Source: Raineyella sp. W15-4 (GTDB lineage Bacteria; Actinomycetota; Actinomycetes; Propionibacteriales; Propionibacteriaceae). Taken from it: 64,000 nt of DNA. The notes under the pieces were generated by a model that saw only the letters and a program-made list of their open reading frames with translations, was not told the origin of the DNA and did no database searches. Below are positions 57,020 to 64,000 of this stretch, one piece after another. Numbering within the stretch: the first letter of the stretch is position 1; each line of letters begins with the position of its first letter. The stretch lies in NCBI RefSeq assembly GCF_033170155.1, contig NZ_CP137079.1, positions 2,294,001-2,358,000 on the forward strand. Direction: 5' to 3'. A program made the position numbers and the translations under genes.

Positions 57020-58012
57020 TCACCACCGCGCGTCCCCGGTGCGGAGGAACTCGGCGATCACCTCGTAGAGCCGGGCCGCCATCTCGGGCACCTTCGTCTC
57101 GAAGAACGCGAAAGCGTGGATCATCCCCGGCGCAACGATCAACCGGGCGCTCGCCCCGGCCGCCACCATCCGTTCCACGTAGAGTTCGGCCTCGCTGATC
57201 AGCGGGTCGTACTCGGCGGCGATCACCAGGGTCTCGGGCATCCCGGGGCCGAACGGGCCGGAAAGCGGCGAGGCACCCTCACGGTCGTCATCGGCGGCGA
57301 AGTAGTGGTCGAAGTACCACCGCACCCGGTCGGCCTCCAGGAAATAGCCTGTCCCCAAGTCGTCGACGCTCGGCCCGCTGAGCGTGTAGTCGAGACTCGG
57401 GTAGAGCAGCACCTGCCGGGAGATCGGCGAGGACCAGTCCCCCGCAGTCGTCCGCATCGCGATGGAGGCGACCTTGGCCGCACCGCCGGAATCGGCCACC
57501 GCGTACACCTGCTCGGTGGTCGCCACGCCGACGAGCACCTCCGTCAGGTGACGGACGGCCTGGTAGGTGTCGGTGAGTCCGGCCGGGAAAGGCGCTTCGG
57601 GCGAGCGCCGGTAGTCGACGGAGACGACGACCATCCCGGTGGCTGCTGCGACCCGCCGGGCGGAGAAGTCGTACACCTCGAGGTCGCCGGCCATGTGGCC
57701 GCCGCCGTGGACGAAGGCGATGACGTCGCTGGGGACGCCCGGGCGCGGCACGTAGACCCGGACCGGCACCCGGACGGGGCCAGGCATCGACGCAGCGGCG
57801 CTGCCGTCGGCGCCGTCAGTGGCCTCGGGGCCGTACGTCACGGCGGTGTCGAAGATCTCGTCGATCTCGACCACCGGCAACGCGAACTGGTTCAGGCCTG
57901 CCAGGGCTGCCCGCGCGGATTCCGGCGTCGCCTCGACCCCGGCGCGCGCGTTGGCCTCGATCAGCGGGTTGAGCTCGTCCAGATAGGCACGGAAGGCGGG
58001 ATGGAGACTCAT
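57020..58012 (-). CDS. HSL-family alpha/beta hydrolase (esterase)
   Basis: A 330-residue hormone-sensitive-lipase-type esterase. Oxyanion motif FVHGGGHMAG and acid/base AEYDPLISE and MIHAFAFF are present. The nucleophile elbow is VADSGGAAK instead of the usual GDSAGG, so Ser is kept but its flanks are altered. The ATG at 58012 overlaps the upstream transporter by 4 bp. Acts on a short acyl ester, probably the cargo of that transporter (inferred). Confidence 0.87.
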   Translation of the reverse strand: MSLHPAFRAYLDELNPLIEANARAGVEATPESARAALAGLNQFALPVVEIDEIFDTAVTYGPEATDGADGSAAASMPGPVRVPVRVYVPRPGVPSDVIAFVHGGGHMAGDLEVYDFSARRVAAATGMVVVSVDYRRSPEAPFPAGLTDTYQAVRHLTEVLVGVATTEQVYAVADSGGAAKVASIAMRTTAGDWSSPISRQVLLYPSLDYTLSGPSVDDLGTGYFLEADRVRWYFDHYFAADDDREGASPLSGPFGPGMPETLVIAAEYDPLISEAELYVERMVAAGASARLIVAPGMIHAFAFFETKVPEMAARLYEVIAEFLRTGDARW

Positions 58013-59238
58013 GCGGCCACCTCGCTCCGCGGCTCCTCGCTGCGGGTGCGGGCCAGGTGCCGCGCCAGCAGTATCGCGCCGATGAGGAAGGTCGCCTCGA
58101 CGATCACGATGAAGACCAGCGGGGCCAGCGAGACCGGTACGTTGCCCGGGCCGAGGCCTCCGGTGGCGTCGGCGATCCAGGCGAAGATCTGGATGAAGAC
58201 GACCGACCCCGCGTAGCTCACCGCCCAGAAGATCGAGAAGGTCACCGAGATCTGGCGCGGGGTCGCCCCCGGCCGGATGAAGGCCAACTGTACGAAGAAC
58301 GGCATCGGGAAGAAGATCGCCAGACCGAGGATGACCCCGACCAGGGTCGCGAACCGGTGCTCGGTGAGGGCGAGCACCGCGGCGGCGCTGAGCAACTGCA
58401 CGGCCGCGCTGACCACCACCACCCGCGGCTTGAGGACGTTCGGCACCTTGGCCGCGATGGCGGTGCCGCTGAGGGCGCCGATGACACCGGCATAGACGAC
58501 CCACCGGACAGTGTCGGCGTCCATGAAGGTGAAGGCAACGATGTAGTAGGACAGCAGACCGGTGTAGGCGAGTGCGAAGACCCAGTTGAACCACTCCCGG
58601 AAGCCGTCGCGCAGGGTGTACGAGGCGTCCACCGCGACCTCGCTCGCCCGCTCCTTGGGCAGGCCGCGGGAGACGAGCAGCCACAACGCGAGGATGGCGG
58701 CCGACAGCGCGGCGGCGGTGATCACCGCGCCGGTCGGGTTCGCGTCCATCCGTACGGCGAAGGTCAGCGCCACCGCCAGGCCGGTGTTGAACGCGACCGA
58801 GTTGACACCGTTGACTACCTGCAGCTCGCGCCCGGTGAAGATCTTCGCCACGATCGCGGACATGAACACGACGGTCAGGGCGCCCCCCAGGCCGAGCACG
58901 AACCGGATGAAGAACACCAGCGGATAGGCCGAGGTCAGCGAGATCAGGCCACCGAAGATGATCAGCGCCGACCCGAACGTCAGCGCGTTGCGGGGGCCGA
59001 GCCGCAGCAGCACGTCGGCCGCGACAAGACTGCCGACCACCTGGGCGATGGTGATGGCATTGGTGAGCAGGGCCGTCTGCGAGGCGTTGAAGCCGTGGCT
59101 GGCCACGTAGTGGTCGCCGGCCCGCCAGCCGACGGCGAACAGCAGGTAGGTGAGGAACAGGATCGCGGCCACCAGGTATCTGGTGGCCGGGGGGACGGTC
59201 GGGACGGAGGACGCCGTGGCGTCCGGCGCGTCGGTCAT
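58009..59238 (-). CDS. Major facilitator superfamily transporter
   Basis: A 409-residue MFS permease with about twelve hydrophobic segments (for example TRYLVAAILFLTYLLFAVGW, VVGSLVAADVLLRLGPRNAL with the loop 2-3 motif, and IRFVLGLGGALTVVFMSAIV). The C-terminal tail is short and Arg/Glu-rich. It overlaps the esterase gene by 4 bp. Substrate unknown; perhaps an ester or organic acid. Confidence 0.87.
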   Translation of the reverse strand: MTDAPDATASSVPTVPPATRYLVAAILFLTYLLFAVGWRAGDHYVASHGFNASQTALLTNAITIAQVVGSLVAADVLLRLGPRNALTFGSALIIFGGLISLTSAYPLVFFIRFVLGLGGALTVVFMSAIVAKIFTGRELQVVNGVNSVAFNTGLAVALTFAVRMDANPTGAVITAAALSAAILALWLLVSRGLPKERASEVAVDASYTLRDGFREWFNWVFALAYTGLLSYYIVAFTFMDADTVRWVVYAGVIGALSGTAIAAKVPNVLKPRVVVVSAAVQLLSAAAVLALTEHRFATLVGVILGLAIFFPMPFFVQLAFIRPGATPRQISVTFSIFWAVSYAGSVVFIQIFAWIADATGGLGPGNVPVSLAPLVFIVIVEATFLIGAILLARHLARTRSEEPRSEVAA

Positions 59239-59457
59239 GAGTGGTCTACTCCTCGTCGGGGGGCAATGCCCGTGTCCATCCGGTGGCCGGGCGGACGACA
59301 GTCAACAGTGGACGCACAGCTGCCACATCCCCCGTACAGGGTGGGCCGGCCTCCCCGATGGTGGCCGATCCACAGCTACCGACCCCTGCCGGTGTCCGGC
59401 CCGGTCACGTAGGGTCGAGAAGGCAGACCTGACCGCCCGAGCCCCTGAGGAGTGGCC

Positions 59458-60348
59458 GTGCAGAAGATCGTCCCGAACCTGTGGTTCGACCGCAATGCGG
59501 AAGAAGCCGCCACGTTCTACACCTCCGTGTTCCCCGATGCGCGGATCGTCGACACCGTCCGCTACCCCACCGAGGGACTCCCCGACTTCCAGCAGGACTT
59601 CGCCGGCGAAGTGCTGACCGTCGAGTTCGAGCTGGCGGGCCAGCCGTTCACCGCGATCAACGGCGGCCCGGTGTTCTCCTTCACCCCGGCGAGCTCGTTC
59701 TTCGTCGGCTTCGACACCGGCAAGGACCCGCAGGCCCGCGAGCAGCTGGACGCCCTGTGGGCCGCCCTGGCCGACGGCGGTGAGGTCCTGATGCCACTCG
59801 GCGAGTACCCGTTCAGCCCGCACTACGGCTGGGTGCAGGACAGGTACGGGCTCAGCTGGCAACTGATGCTCGGCAACCCGGAGGGCGACTGGCGCCCGAC
59901 CATCGTGCCGTGTCTGCTGTTCGGCGACACCGCGCAGAATCGCGCCGGCGAGGCTCTCGACTACTACCTGTCGGTCTTCCCCGACTCCCGCCGCGGCCAG
60001 CTGGTCCACTACCCGGAGACGACCGGTACGGCCGCGGCGGGAGCGGTGATGTACGGCGACGTCGAGCTGGCCGGGGTCTGGATCGCGGCGATGGACTCCA
60101 GCGCGCCGCAGCCCTCCACCTTCAACGAGGCCGTGTCGTACACGGTGACCTGCGCGGACCAGGCCGAGATCGACCGCTACTGGGCACAACTGTCGAAGGT
60201 CCCCGAGGCGGAGCAGTGCGGCTGGTGCAAGGACCAGTTCGGGGTCAGCTGGCAGATCATCCCGGCCGACATGGGCACGTTGATGGCCCGCCCGAACGCC
60301 TATCAGCACATGCTGGCGATGAAGAAGCTGGTGATCGACGCGTTCTGA
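59458..60348 (+). CDS. VOC-superfamily protein with two PhnB-like domains
   Basis: A 296-residue protein containing two tandem PhnB/3-dmu-9_3-mt domains: KIVPNLWFDRNAEEAATFYT (from residue 2) and TIVPCLLFGDTAQNRAGEAL (from about 148), each followed by the pattern YGWVQDRYGLSWQL or WCKDQFGVSWQI. This suggests an internal duplication. Despite the older methyltransferase name, activity is unknown. The GTG at 59458 is chosen because AGGAG directly overlaps an upstream GTG at 59452. Confidence 0.85.
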   Translation: MQKIVPNLWFDRNAEEAATFYTSVFPDARIVDTVRYPTEGLPDFQQDFAGEVLTVEFELAGQPFTAINGGPVFSFTPASSFFVGFDTGKDPQAREQLDALWAALADGGEVLMPLGEYPFSPHYGWVQDRYGLSWQLMLGNPEGDWRPTIVPCLLFGDTAQNRAGEALDYYLSVFPDSRRGQLVHYPETTGTAAAGAVMYGDVELAGVWIAAMDSSAPQPSTFNEAVSYTVTCADQAEIDRYWAQLSKVPEAEQCGWCKDQFGVSWQIIPADMGTLMARPNAYQHMLAMKKLVIDAF

Positions 60349-60362
60349 CCCGTACGGTCGGC

Positions 60363-60410
60363 CACTGCCCCGCCCATCGGCCGGATCGCCGGCTGGCGGG
60401 CGGGGCAGTG
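60363..60410 (+). terminator. Strong hairpin terminator after the VOC gene
   Basis: CACTGCCCCGCCC (60363-60375) and GGGCGGGGCAGTG (60398-60410) form a perfect 13-bp stem; the loop holds a smaller GCCGG/CCGGC stem. It separates the VOC gene from nhaA. Confidence 0.75.
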
Positions 60411-60480
60411 TAGGCTGAGACGAGGTGAGTCGGGAAGCCTGGTCGACGATTCCATAGGCCCATTCCCTGGAGTGACTCCG

Positions 60481-61911
60481 ATGACTCGCCCTGCACGTCT
60501 TGCCCGCCCTGCAGTTCGTTCCCGCCGGAACGGTGTGTTCCCATCGCCGGCAAGCCTCGTCGAGACCTCACGGATCCTCGCTCTGCTGCGTCAGGAGACC
60601 GTCGGCGGCGGCCTGCTGGTCGCGATGGCGGCGCTGGCGCTGGTCTGGGCGAACTCACCGGCGGCCGGCAGCTACACCGGGCTGCGTGACCTCCGGGTCG
60701 GCTACCCACCGTGGCAGCTGGATCTGACCCTCGGGGCCTGGGCATCCGACGGTCTGCTGACGATCTTCTTCTTCCTCGTCGGCCTGGAGCTCAAGCGCGA
60801 GTTCGTCGCCGGAGACCTGCGTCGCTTCGGCACCGCCATCAAGCCGATCCTCGCGGCCGCCGGCGGCGTGGCGACGCCGGCGCTGGTCTACCTGGCCATC
60901 GCCGGGCGGGATCCCGGGCTGCGCCACGGCTGGGCGATCCCCACCGCGACCGATATCGCCTTCGCCGTGGCGGTACTCGCCCTGATCGGATCCCACCTGC
61001 CGAGTCCGCTGCGGATCTTCCTGCTCACCCTGGCTGTGGTCGACGACCTGATCGCGATCGGCATCATCGCGGTCGCCTACACCGACGCGATCCATCCGCT
61101 GCCGCTGCTGCTCGCCCTGGCAACGATCGGAGCGTACGGCCTGATCGCCCAGATGTTCCGGCGGTTCCTCGGCGACCATCCGGCGGCAGTCTGGCTCGTA
61201 CTGTTGCCGATCGGCGCGGTCGCGTGGGCCTTCATGCATGCTTCCGGCATCCACCCCACCATCGCCGGCGTACTGCTCGGTTTCACCGTCCCGGTGCTGC
61301 ACCACCGGCGCGACCGGGACTCGCTCACCGGGCCGGGACTGTCCGAACGGCTCGACCATCAGCTCCGGCCGCTGTCGACAGGGTTCGCGGTCCCACTGTT
61401 CGCCTTCTTCTCCGCCGGCGTCGCGGTCGGCGGACCCGACGGCTGGCGGGCGACGTTCACCGACCCGCTGACGATCGCGGTCGTGGCCGCACTGGTACTG
61501 GGCAAGCCCACGGGAATCGTCCTCACGACCTGGGTGCTGACCCGAGTGACCCGGGTCGAGCTCGATCCCAGCGTGCAGTGGGTGGATCTGATCGGCGTCG
61601 GACAGCTGGCCGGGATCGGTTTCACCGTCTCCCTGCTGGTCACCGAGCTCGCTTTCGACCCCGGCCAGACCGCGCACGACCACGCCAAGGTCGCGATCCT
61701 GGCCGCCTCCATCGTGTCGGCCGTCCTGGCCGCGGTGATCCTGGGCGACCGGAACCGCCACTACCGCAGGATCGAGGATGTCGGAAGCGACCGGGACGAG
61801 GACGCCTCCTCCGGGCCGGGCGAAGAGGCTCGCGCCGGTTCAGACGAACAGCGCCAGGGTCACGGTGAAGATCAGGGTGTCCTGGCAGACGTGGATGAGC
61901 CACGGGAATGA
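60481..61911 (+). CDS. nhaA: Na+/H+ antiporter NhaA
   Basis: Exchanges Na+ or Li+ for protons; 476 residues. NhaA hallmarks are present: IFFFLVGLELKREFVAGDLR, PTATDIAFAVAVLALIGSHL with the first key Asp, and VVDDLIAIGIIAVAYT with the Asp-Asp pair of the ion site. The last ~50 residues are an acidic, disordered tail (from about DVGSDRDEDASSGPGEEARA). The ATG at 60481 follows a GGAG site. Its 3' end overlaps the convergent membrane-protein gene by 40 bp. Confidence 0.95.
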   Translation: MTRPARLARPAVRSRRNGVFPSPASLVETSRILALLRQETVGGGLLVAMAALALVWANSPAAGSYTGLRDLRVGYPPWQLDLTLGAWASDGLLTIFFFLVGLELKREFVAGDLRRFGTAIKPILAAAGGVATPALVYLAIAGRDPGLRHGWAIPTATDIAFAVAVLALIGSHLPSPLRIFLLTLAVVDDLIAIGIIAVAYTDAIHPLPLLLALATIGAYGLIAQMFRRFLGDHPAAVWLVLLPIGAVAWAFMHASGIHPTIAGVLLGFTVPVLHHRRDRDSLTGPGLSERLDHQLRPLSTGFAVPLFAFFSAGVAVGGPDGWRATFTDPLTIAVVAALVLGKPTGIVLTTWVLTRVTRVELDPSVQWVDLIGVGQLAGIGFTVSLLVTELAFDPGQTAHDHAKVAILAASIVSAVLAAVILGDRNRHYRRIEDVGSDRDEDASSGPGEEARAGSDEQRQGHGEDQGVLADVDEPRE

Positions 61912-62339
61912 CGGCGGCCGGCTCCGCGGGCGACGATCAGGGTGGTGGTGAACAGCACCAGGCAGACCGGCAGCCAGACGGCGCGTTCCAGCGGGCTGCG
62001 GGTGATCGCGTTGAGCACCACGGCGAGGCCCGCCAGGCCGACGATCCCCCAGGACGCGACGGGCAGGGCCGCGGCCGGCAGCGGCGCCCACACCCGCCAG
62101 CCGGCCCGGCGCAGCACGACCAGGCCGACGAGCGGCCAGACGATCGCCGCGACGGCACTGGAGACCCGCAGTTCACGAGGGAGCTCGGCGACGGCACCAC
62201 CGTAGGCCGCCTGCCCCCACGGTGCGCCCAGCGCGAGCGCGAGCTGGAAGACCGCGGTCACGCCGGTCACCCCAGCCGCCACCACGGCGGCGCTGCGCAC
62301 GGTCGGCGCCCCGGCCGGCCATGCCCGTACGGTCATCAT
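61872..62339 (-). CDS. Hypothetical four-helix membrane protein
   Basis: A 155-residue protein with about four hydrophobic segments (SAAVVAAGVTGVTAVFQLAL, SAVAAIVWPLVGLVVL, VASWGIVGLAGLAVVLNAIT, AVWLPVCLVLFTTTLIVA). No family is recognised. Its ATG (62337-62339, or the next ATG) overlaps the stop of the MarR gene, so it is cotranscribed with that regulator and is its probable target. Confidence 0.7.
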   Translation of the reverse strand: MMTVRAWPAGAPTVRSAAVVAAGVTGVTAVFQLALALGAPWGQAAYGGAVAELPRELRVSSAVAAIVWPLVGLVVLRRAGWRVWAPLPAAALPVASWGIVGLAGLAVVLNAITRSPLERAVWLPVCLVLFTTTLIVARGAGRRHSRGSSTSARTP

Positions 62340-62800
62340 CCGTTCCCTTCACGCGTCCGGGCCAGGTGGGCCCGGGCATTGTCGATCAACGTGTCCAGTT
62401 CCCGCTCCAGGGCGGCGACGTCGACACCCCGGTCGATGCCGTCGTCGTACGACTCCAACCCCTGCCAGGCAGTCGCCAGCAGCACGGCGCCCGCCTCGGT
62501 CAACGAGACCTGCACCGCGCGGGCGTCCTGGCCGCTCGGGGCCACCCGGACCAGGCCCCGTCCGGTCAGCGCGGTGATCCGCTGGGTGATCGAAGCCCGG
62601 GAGACGTCGAGGTTGTCGGCGATCTCGCGCTGGTTCGGGTGATCGAGGACCCCCACCATCAGCAGCACCACGAGCAGCGAGTAGCTGATGTCGTGATGCG
62701 TTCGCAGGTAGTGGTCGGCGGCCTTGTCGACCAGCACCGTGGCCTGGTGCAGTTTGAAGGCGAGGCTGTCGGAGATGGGGCTGCTGGGTTCGTCCGTCAT
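62336..62800 (-). CDS. MarR-family transcriptional regulator
   Basis: A 154-residue winged-helix regulator: NQREIADNLDVSRASITQRI forms the recognition helix region, TALTGRGLVRVAPSGQDARA the wing. It precedes the small membrane protein with a 4-bp overlap. A perfect palindrome covers its own start codon (62798-62823), so tight autorepression is very likely. Confidence 0.9.
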   Translation of the reverse strand: MTDEPSSPISDSLAFKLHQATVLVDKAADHYLRTHHDISYSLLVVLLMVGVLDHPNQREIADNLDVSRASITQRITALTGRGLVRVAPSGQDARAVQVSLTEAGAVLLATAWQGLESYDDGIDRGVDVAALERELDTLIDNARAHLARTREGNG

Positions 62801-62823
62801 ACTGTTAAGTAGTTAACAGTATG
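62798..62823. promoter_or_regulatory. MarR operator covering the start codon
   Basis: CATACTGTTAA (62798-62808) and TTAACAGTATG (62813-62823) are exact inverted copies around GTAG. The first three bases are the complement of the MarR ATG. It is AT-rich in a GC-rich setting, the expected look of a MarR site. Confidence 0.8.
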
Positions 62824-63047
62824 GCCTGCGGTGGTGTCAACCCCGTCCGGAGCCCCTGCCGGTCTCCACGCCCCGCCGACAGATCCCCTACCTCCGCCTC
62901 ACATCCTTCTCGTCCCAGGGCATGACGTCGGGCACAGACAACCCGACACAATTGGAGGTGTCGGCGACAGAAACGCCGGTCAGCGGGCTCGACCGTTCCG
63001 GTTCCGACGGCGACGGCCCGCGTCGGATCTCGGCTCCGGGAGGACGG

Positions 63048-64000
63048 ATGGCGCTCGGATATCTCTTCGGTGCCCTGCCATGGGCAGTGGTGGGCCTGCT
63101 GCTCCTGTGGGCTCCGCGCCGGCCCCGGCCGCTCGCCGGGGCGGTGTTCCTGCTGAGCGTCGTCCTCGGAGAGTGGCCGGCATTCCCGCTGGGCTACCTC
63201 GCCGTGATGACCTGGGGACAGTGGCGCGACGAGTGGGTGCCCGGCGCCTGGCCGGGACTGGTCGTCACCGCGATCGGCGCCGCGGCCTTCCTCACGATCG
63301 CCGTCCGGAGCCAGTGGGCACCGGTCACGGTGATCCGAGCCCTGGACGCGGGCCTGGGGCCGGGGTGGGAGTCCCGGCTCGACCCCGCGGCGCGGGAACG
63401 CTGGCAGGACTACGCCCACCCGGGCCCGTGGCCCGGCCCCGATGCGGGGCGGCGGCTGCGGCTGTTCCTGCTGCCGTTCTGGCTGCTCAGTCCCCGGATC
63501 GAGCGCCTCCCCGACGTCCCGTACGGCATCGACGATCGGCGGCAACACCTGGACCTCTACCGCTCCCGCGACCAGGGCGCCGGAGCGTCCGTCCTGGTGT
63601 ACTTCCACGGCGGTGGCTACACCGGCGGCTCGAAGCGGTGGGAGTCGCGGTGGCTGCTGCAGCAGTTCGCCCGACGGGGGTGGCTGGTGATCAGCGCCGA
63701 CTACCGGGTCCGCCCGCGCTTCGGCATGGCCGACCACCTCGCCGACGCGAAGCGAGTGATCGCCTGGGCCCACGAGCACGCCGCCGAGCACGGGGGTGAC
63801 CCGCGCCGGCTGTTCGTCGCAGGATCCTCGGCCGGAGCCCACCTGACCGCGATCTGCGCCCAGACCCCGAACGACCCGGCCCTCCAGCCCGGCTTCGAGG
63901 ACGCCGACACGACCGTCGCCGGCGCGATCGGACTCTACGGCTACTACGGAGACCATGACGGTGACGGAGACCATGACGGCGACTCCCGGCTCGGCCCCGT
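63048..64000 (+). CDS. Membrane-anchored alpha/beta hydrolase (esterase), 3' end outside window
   Basis: At least 317 residues are present. The N-terminal part has about three hydrophobic segments (LGYLFGALPWAVVGLLLLWA, LAGAVFLLSVVLG, LVVTAIGAAAFLTIAV). A cytoplasmic or exported esterase domain follows with oxyanion motif VLVYFHGGGYTGGSK and nucleophile elbow VAGSSAGAHL. GGGAGG precedes the ATG at 63048. An 18-bp duplication near the right edge encodes two GDHDGD copies. A dyad (CCGACAC/GTGTCGG, 62943-62964) lies upstream. Confidence 0.82.
   Translation, partial: MALGYLFGALPWAVVGLLLLWAPRRPRPLAGAVFLLSVVLGEWPAFPLGYLAVMTWGQWRDEWVPGAWPGLVVTAIGAAAFLTIAVRSQWAPVTVIRALDAGLGPGWESRLDPAARERWQDYAHPGPWPGPDAGRRLRLFLLPFWLLSPRIERLPDVPYGIDDRRQHLDLYRSRDQGAGASVLVYFHGGGYTGGSKRWESRWLLQQFARRGWLVISADYRVRPRFGMADHLADAKRVIAWAHEHAAEHGGDPRRLFVAGSSAGAHLTAICAQTPNDPALQPGFEDADTTVAGAIGLYGYYGDHDGDGDHDGDSRLGP
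63948..63983. repeat. 18-bp tandem duplication inside the right-edge esterase
   Basis: GGAGACCATGACGGTGAC (63948-63965) is followed directly by GGAGACCATGACGGCGAC (63966-63983), one mismatch. It is in frame and encodes GDHDGD twice. The copies may continue differently beyond the window. Confidence 0.85.

Overview
The window is high-GC DNA with short intergenic gaps, many 1-4 bp start/stop overlaps and frequent GTG starts. Together with the order lepA / rpsT / holA-comEC-comEA / leuS, this points to a high-GC actinobacterium, probably of the Propionibacteriales type. That assignment is inferred from gene order and composition only. No rRNA, tRNA, CRISPR array, transposase or phage gene was seen.

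Layout. 1-12.2 kb is a conserved housekeeping block: lepA (cut by the left edge), rpsT, a rhomboid protease, holA, comEC, comEA, a COG2345-type regulator, leuS and a DUF4192 gene. 12.2-20.1 kb holds envelope genes (DedA protein, L,D-transpeptidase lipoprotein), a pentapeptide-repeat protein, the vitamin B6 locus (a PdxR-like MocR regulator divergent from pdxS-pdxT), a VapBC-type toxin-antitoxin pair, a decayed TetR gene and a secreted sugar-dehydrogenase-like lipoprotein. 20.2-30.8 kb is an L-arabinose regulon: a four-gene sugar ABC importer with one permease frameshifted at a C6 run, araA, a LacI-family regulator, araB and araD. Three near-identical palindromes (ATGTTACCGGTAACAT type) sit in its two control regions.

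30.8-39.5 kb groups a choline/ethanolamine-kinase-like protein, an adjacent paralogue lacking the catalytic Asp, an amidase-signature hydrolase, an SSS-type symporter with a small two-helix partner and a short leader ORF, a divergent AGXT2L-type (phosphoethanolamine phospho-lyase family) PLP enzyme, a GntR/UTRA regulator and a HAD phosphatase. I read this as a candidate amino-alcohol or N-acyl-amino-alcohol catabolic system: import, deacylation, phosphorylation, then PLP-dependent elimination of phosphate and ammonia.

39.5-57 kb is a dense catabolic region for amino, keto and hydroxy acids. It holds an N-carbamoyl-amino-acid hydrolase, a PucR regulator, two class III aminotransferases, two D-2-hydroxyacid dehydrogenases, a Zn alcohol dehydrogenase, a polar amino acid ABC importer, RidA, a DadA-like FAD oxidoreductase, an Asp/Glu racemase-family protein, a divergent FMN 2-hydroxyacid dehydrogenase, a GntR/FCD regulator and a ProC-like reductase. 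57-64 kb is a mixed tail: an esterase and MFS pair, a VOC protein, nhaA, a MarR regulator with a clean palindromic operator on its own start codon, and a second esterase cut by the right edge.

Two general oddities stand out. First, several proteins have lost family-defining residues: PdxR lacks the PLP lysine, a kinase lacks its Asp, a dehydrogenase lacks two Rossmann glycines and the FMN enzyme lacks a Tyr. Second, there are repeated short tandem duplications of 16-18 bp, two of which span stop codons.
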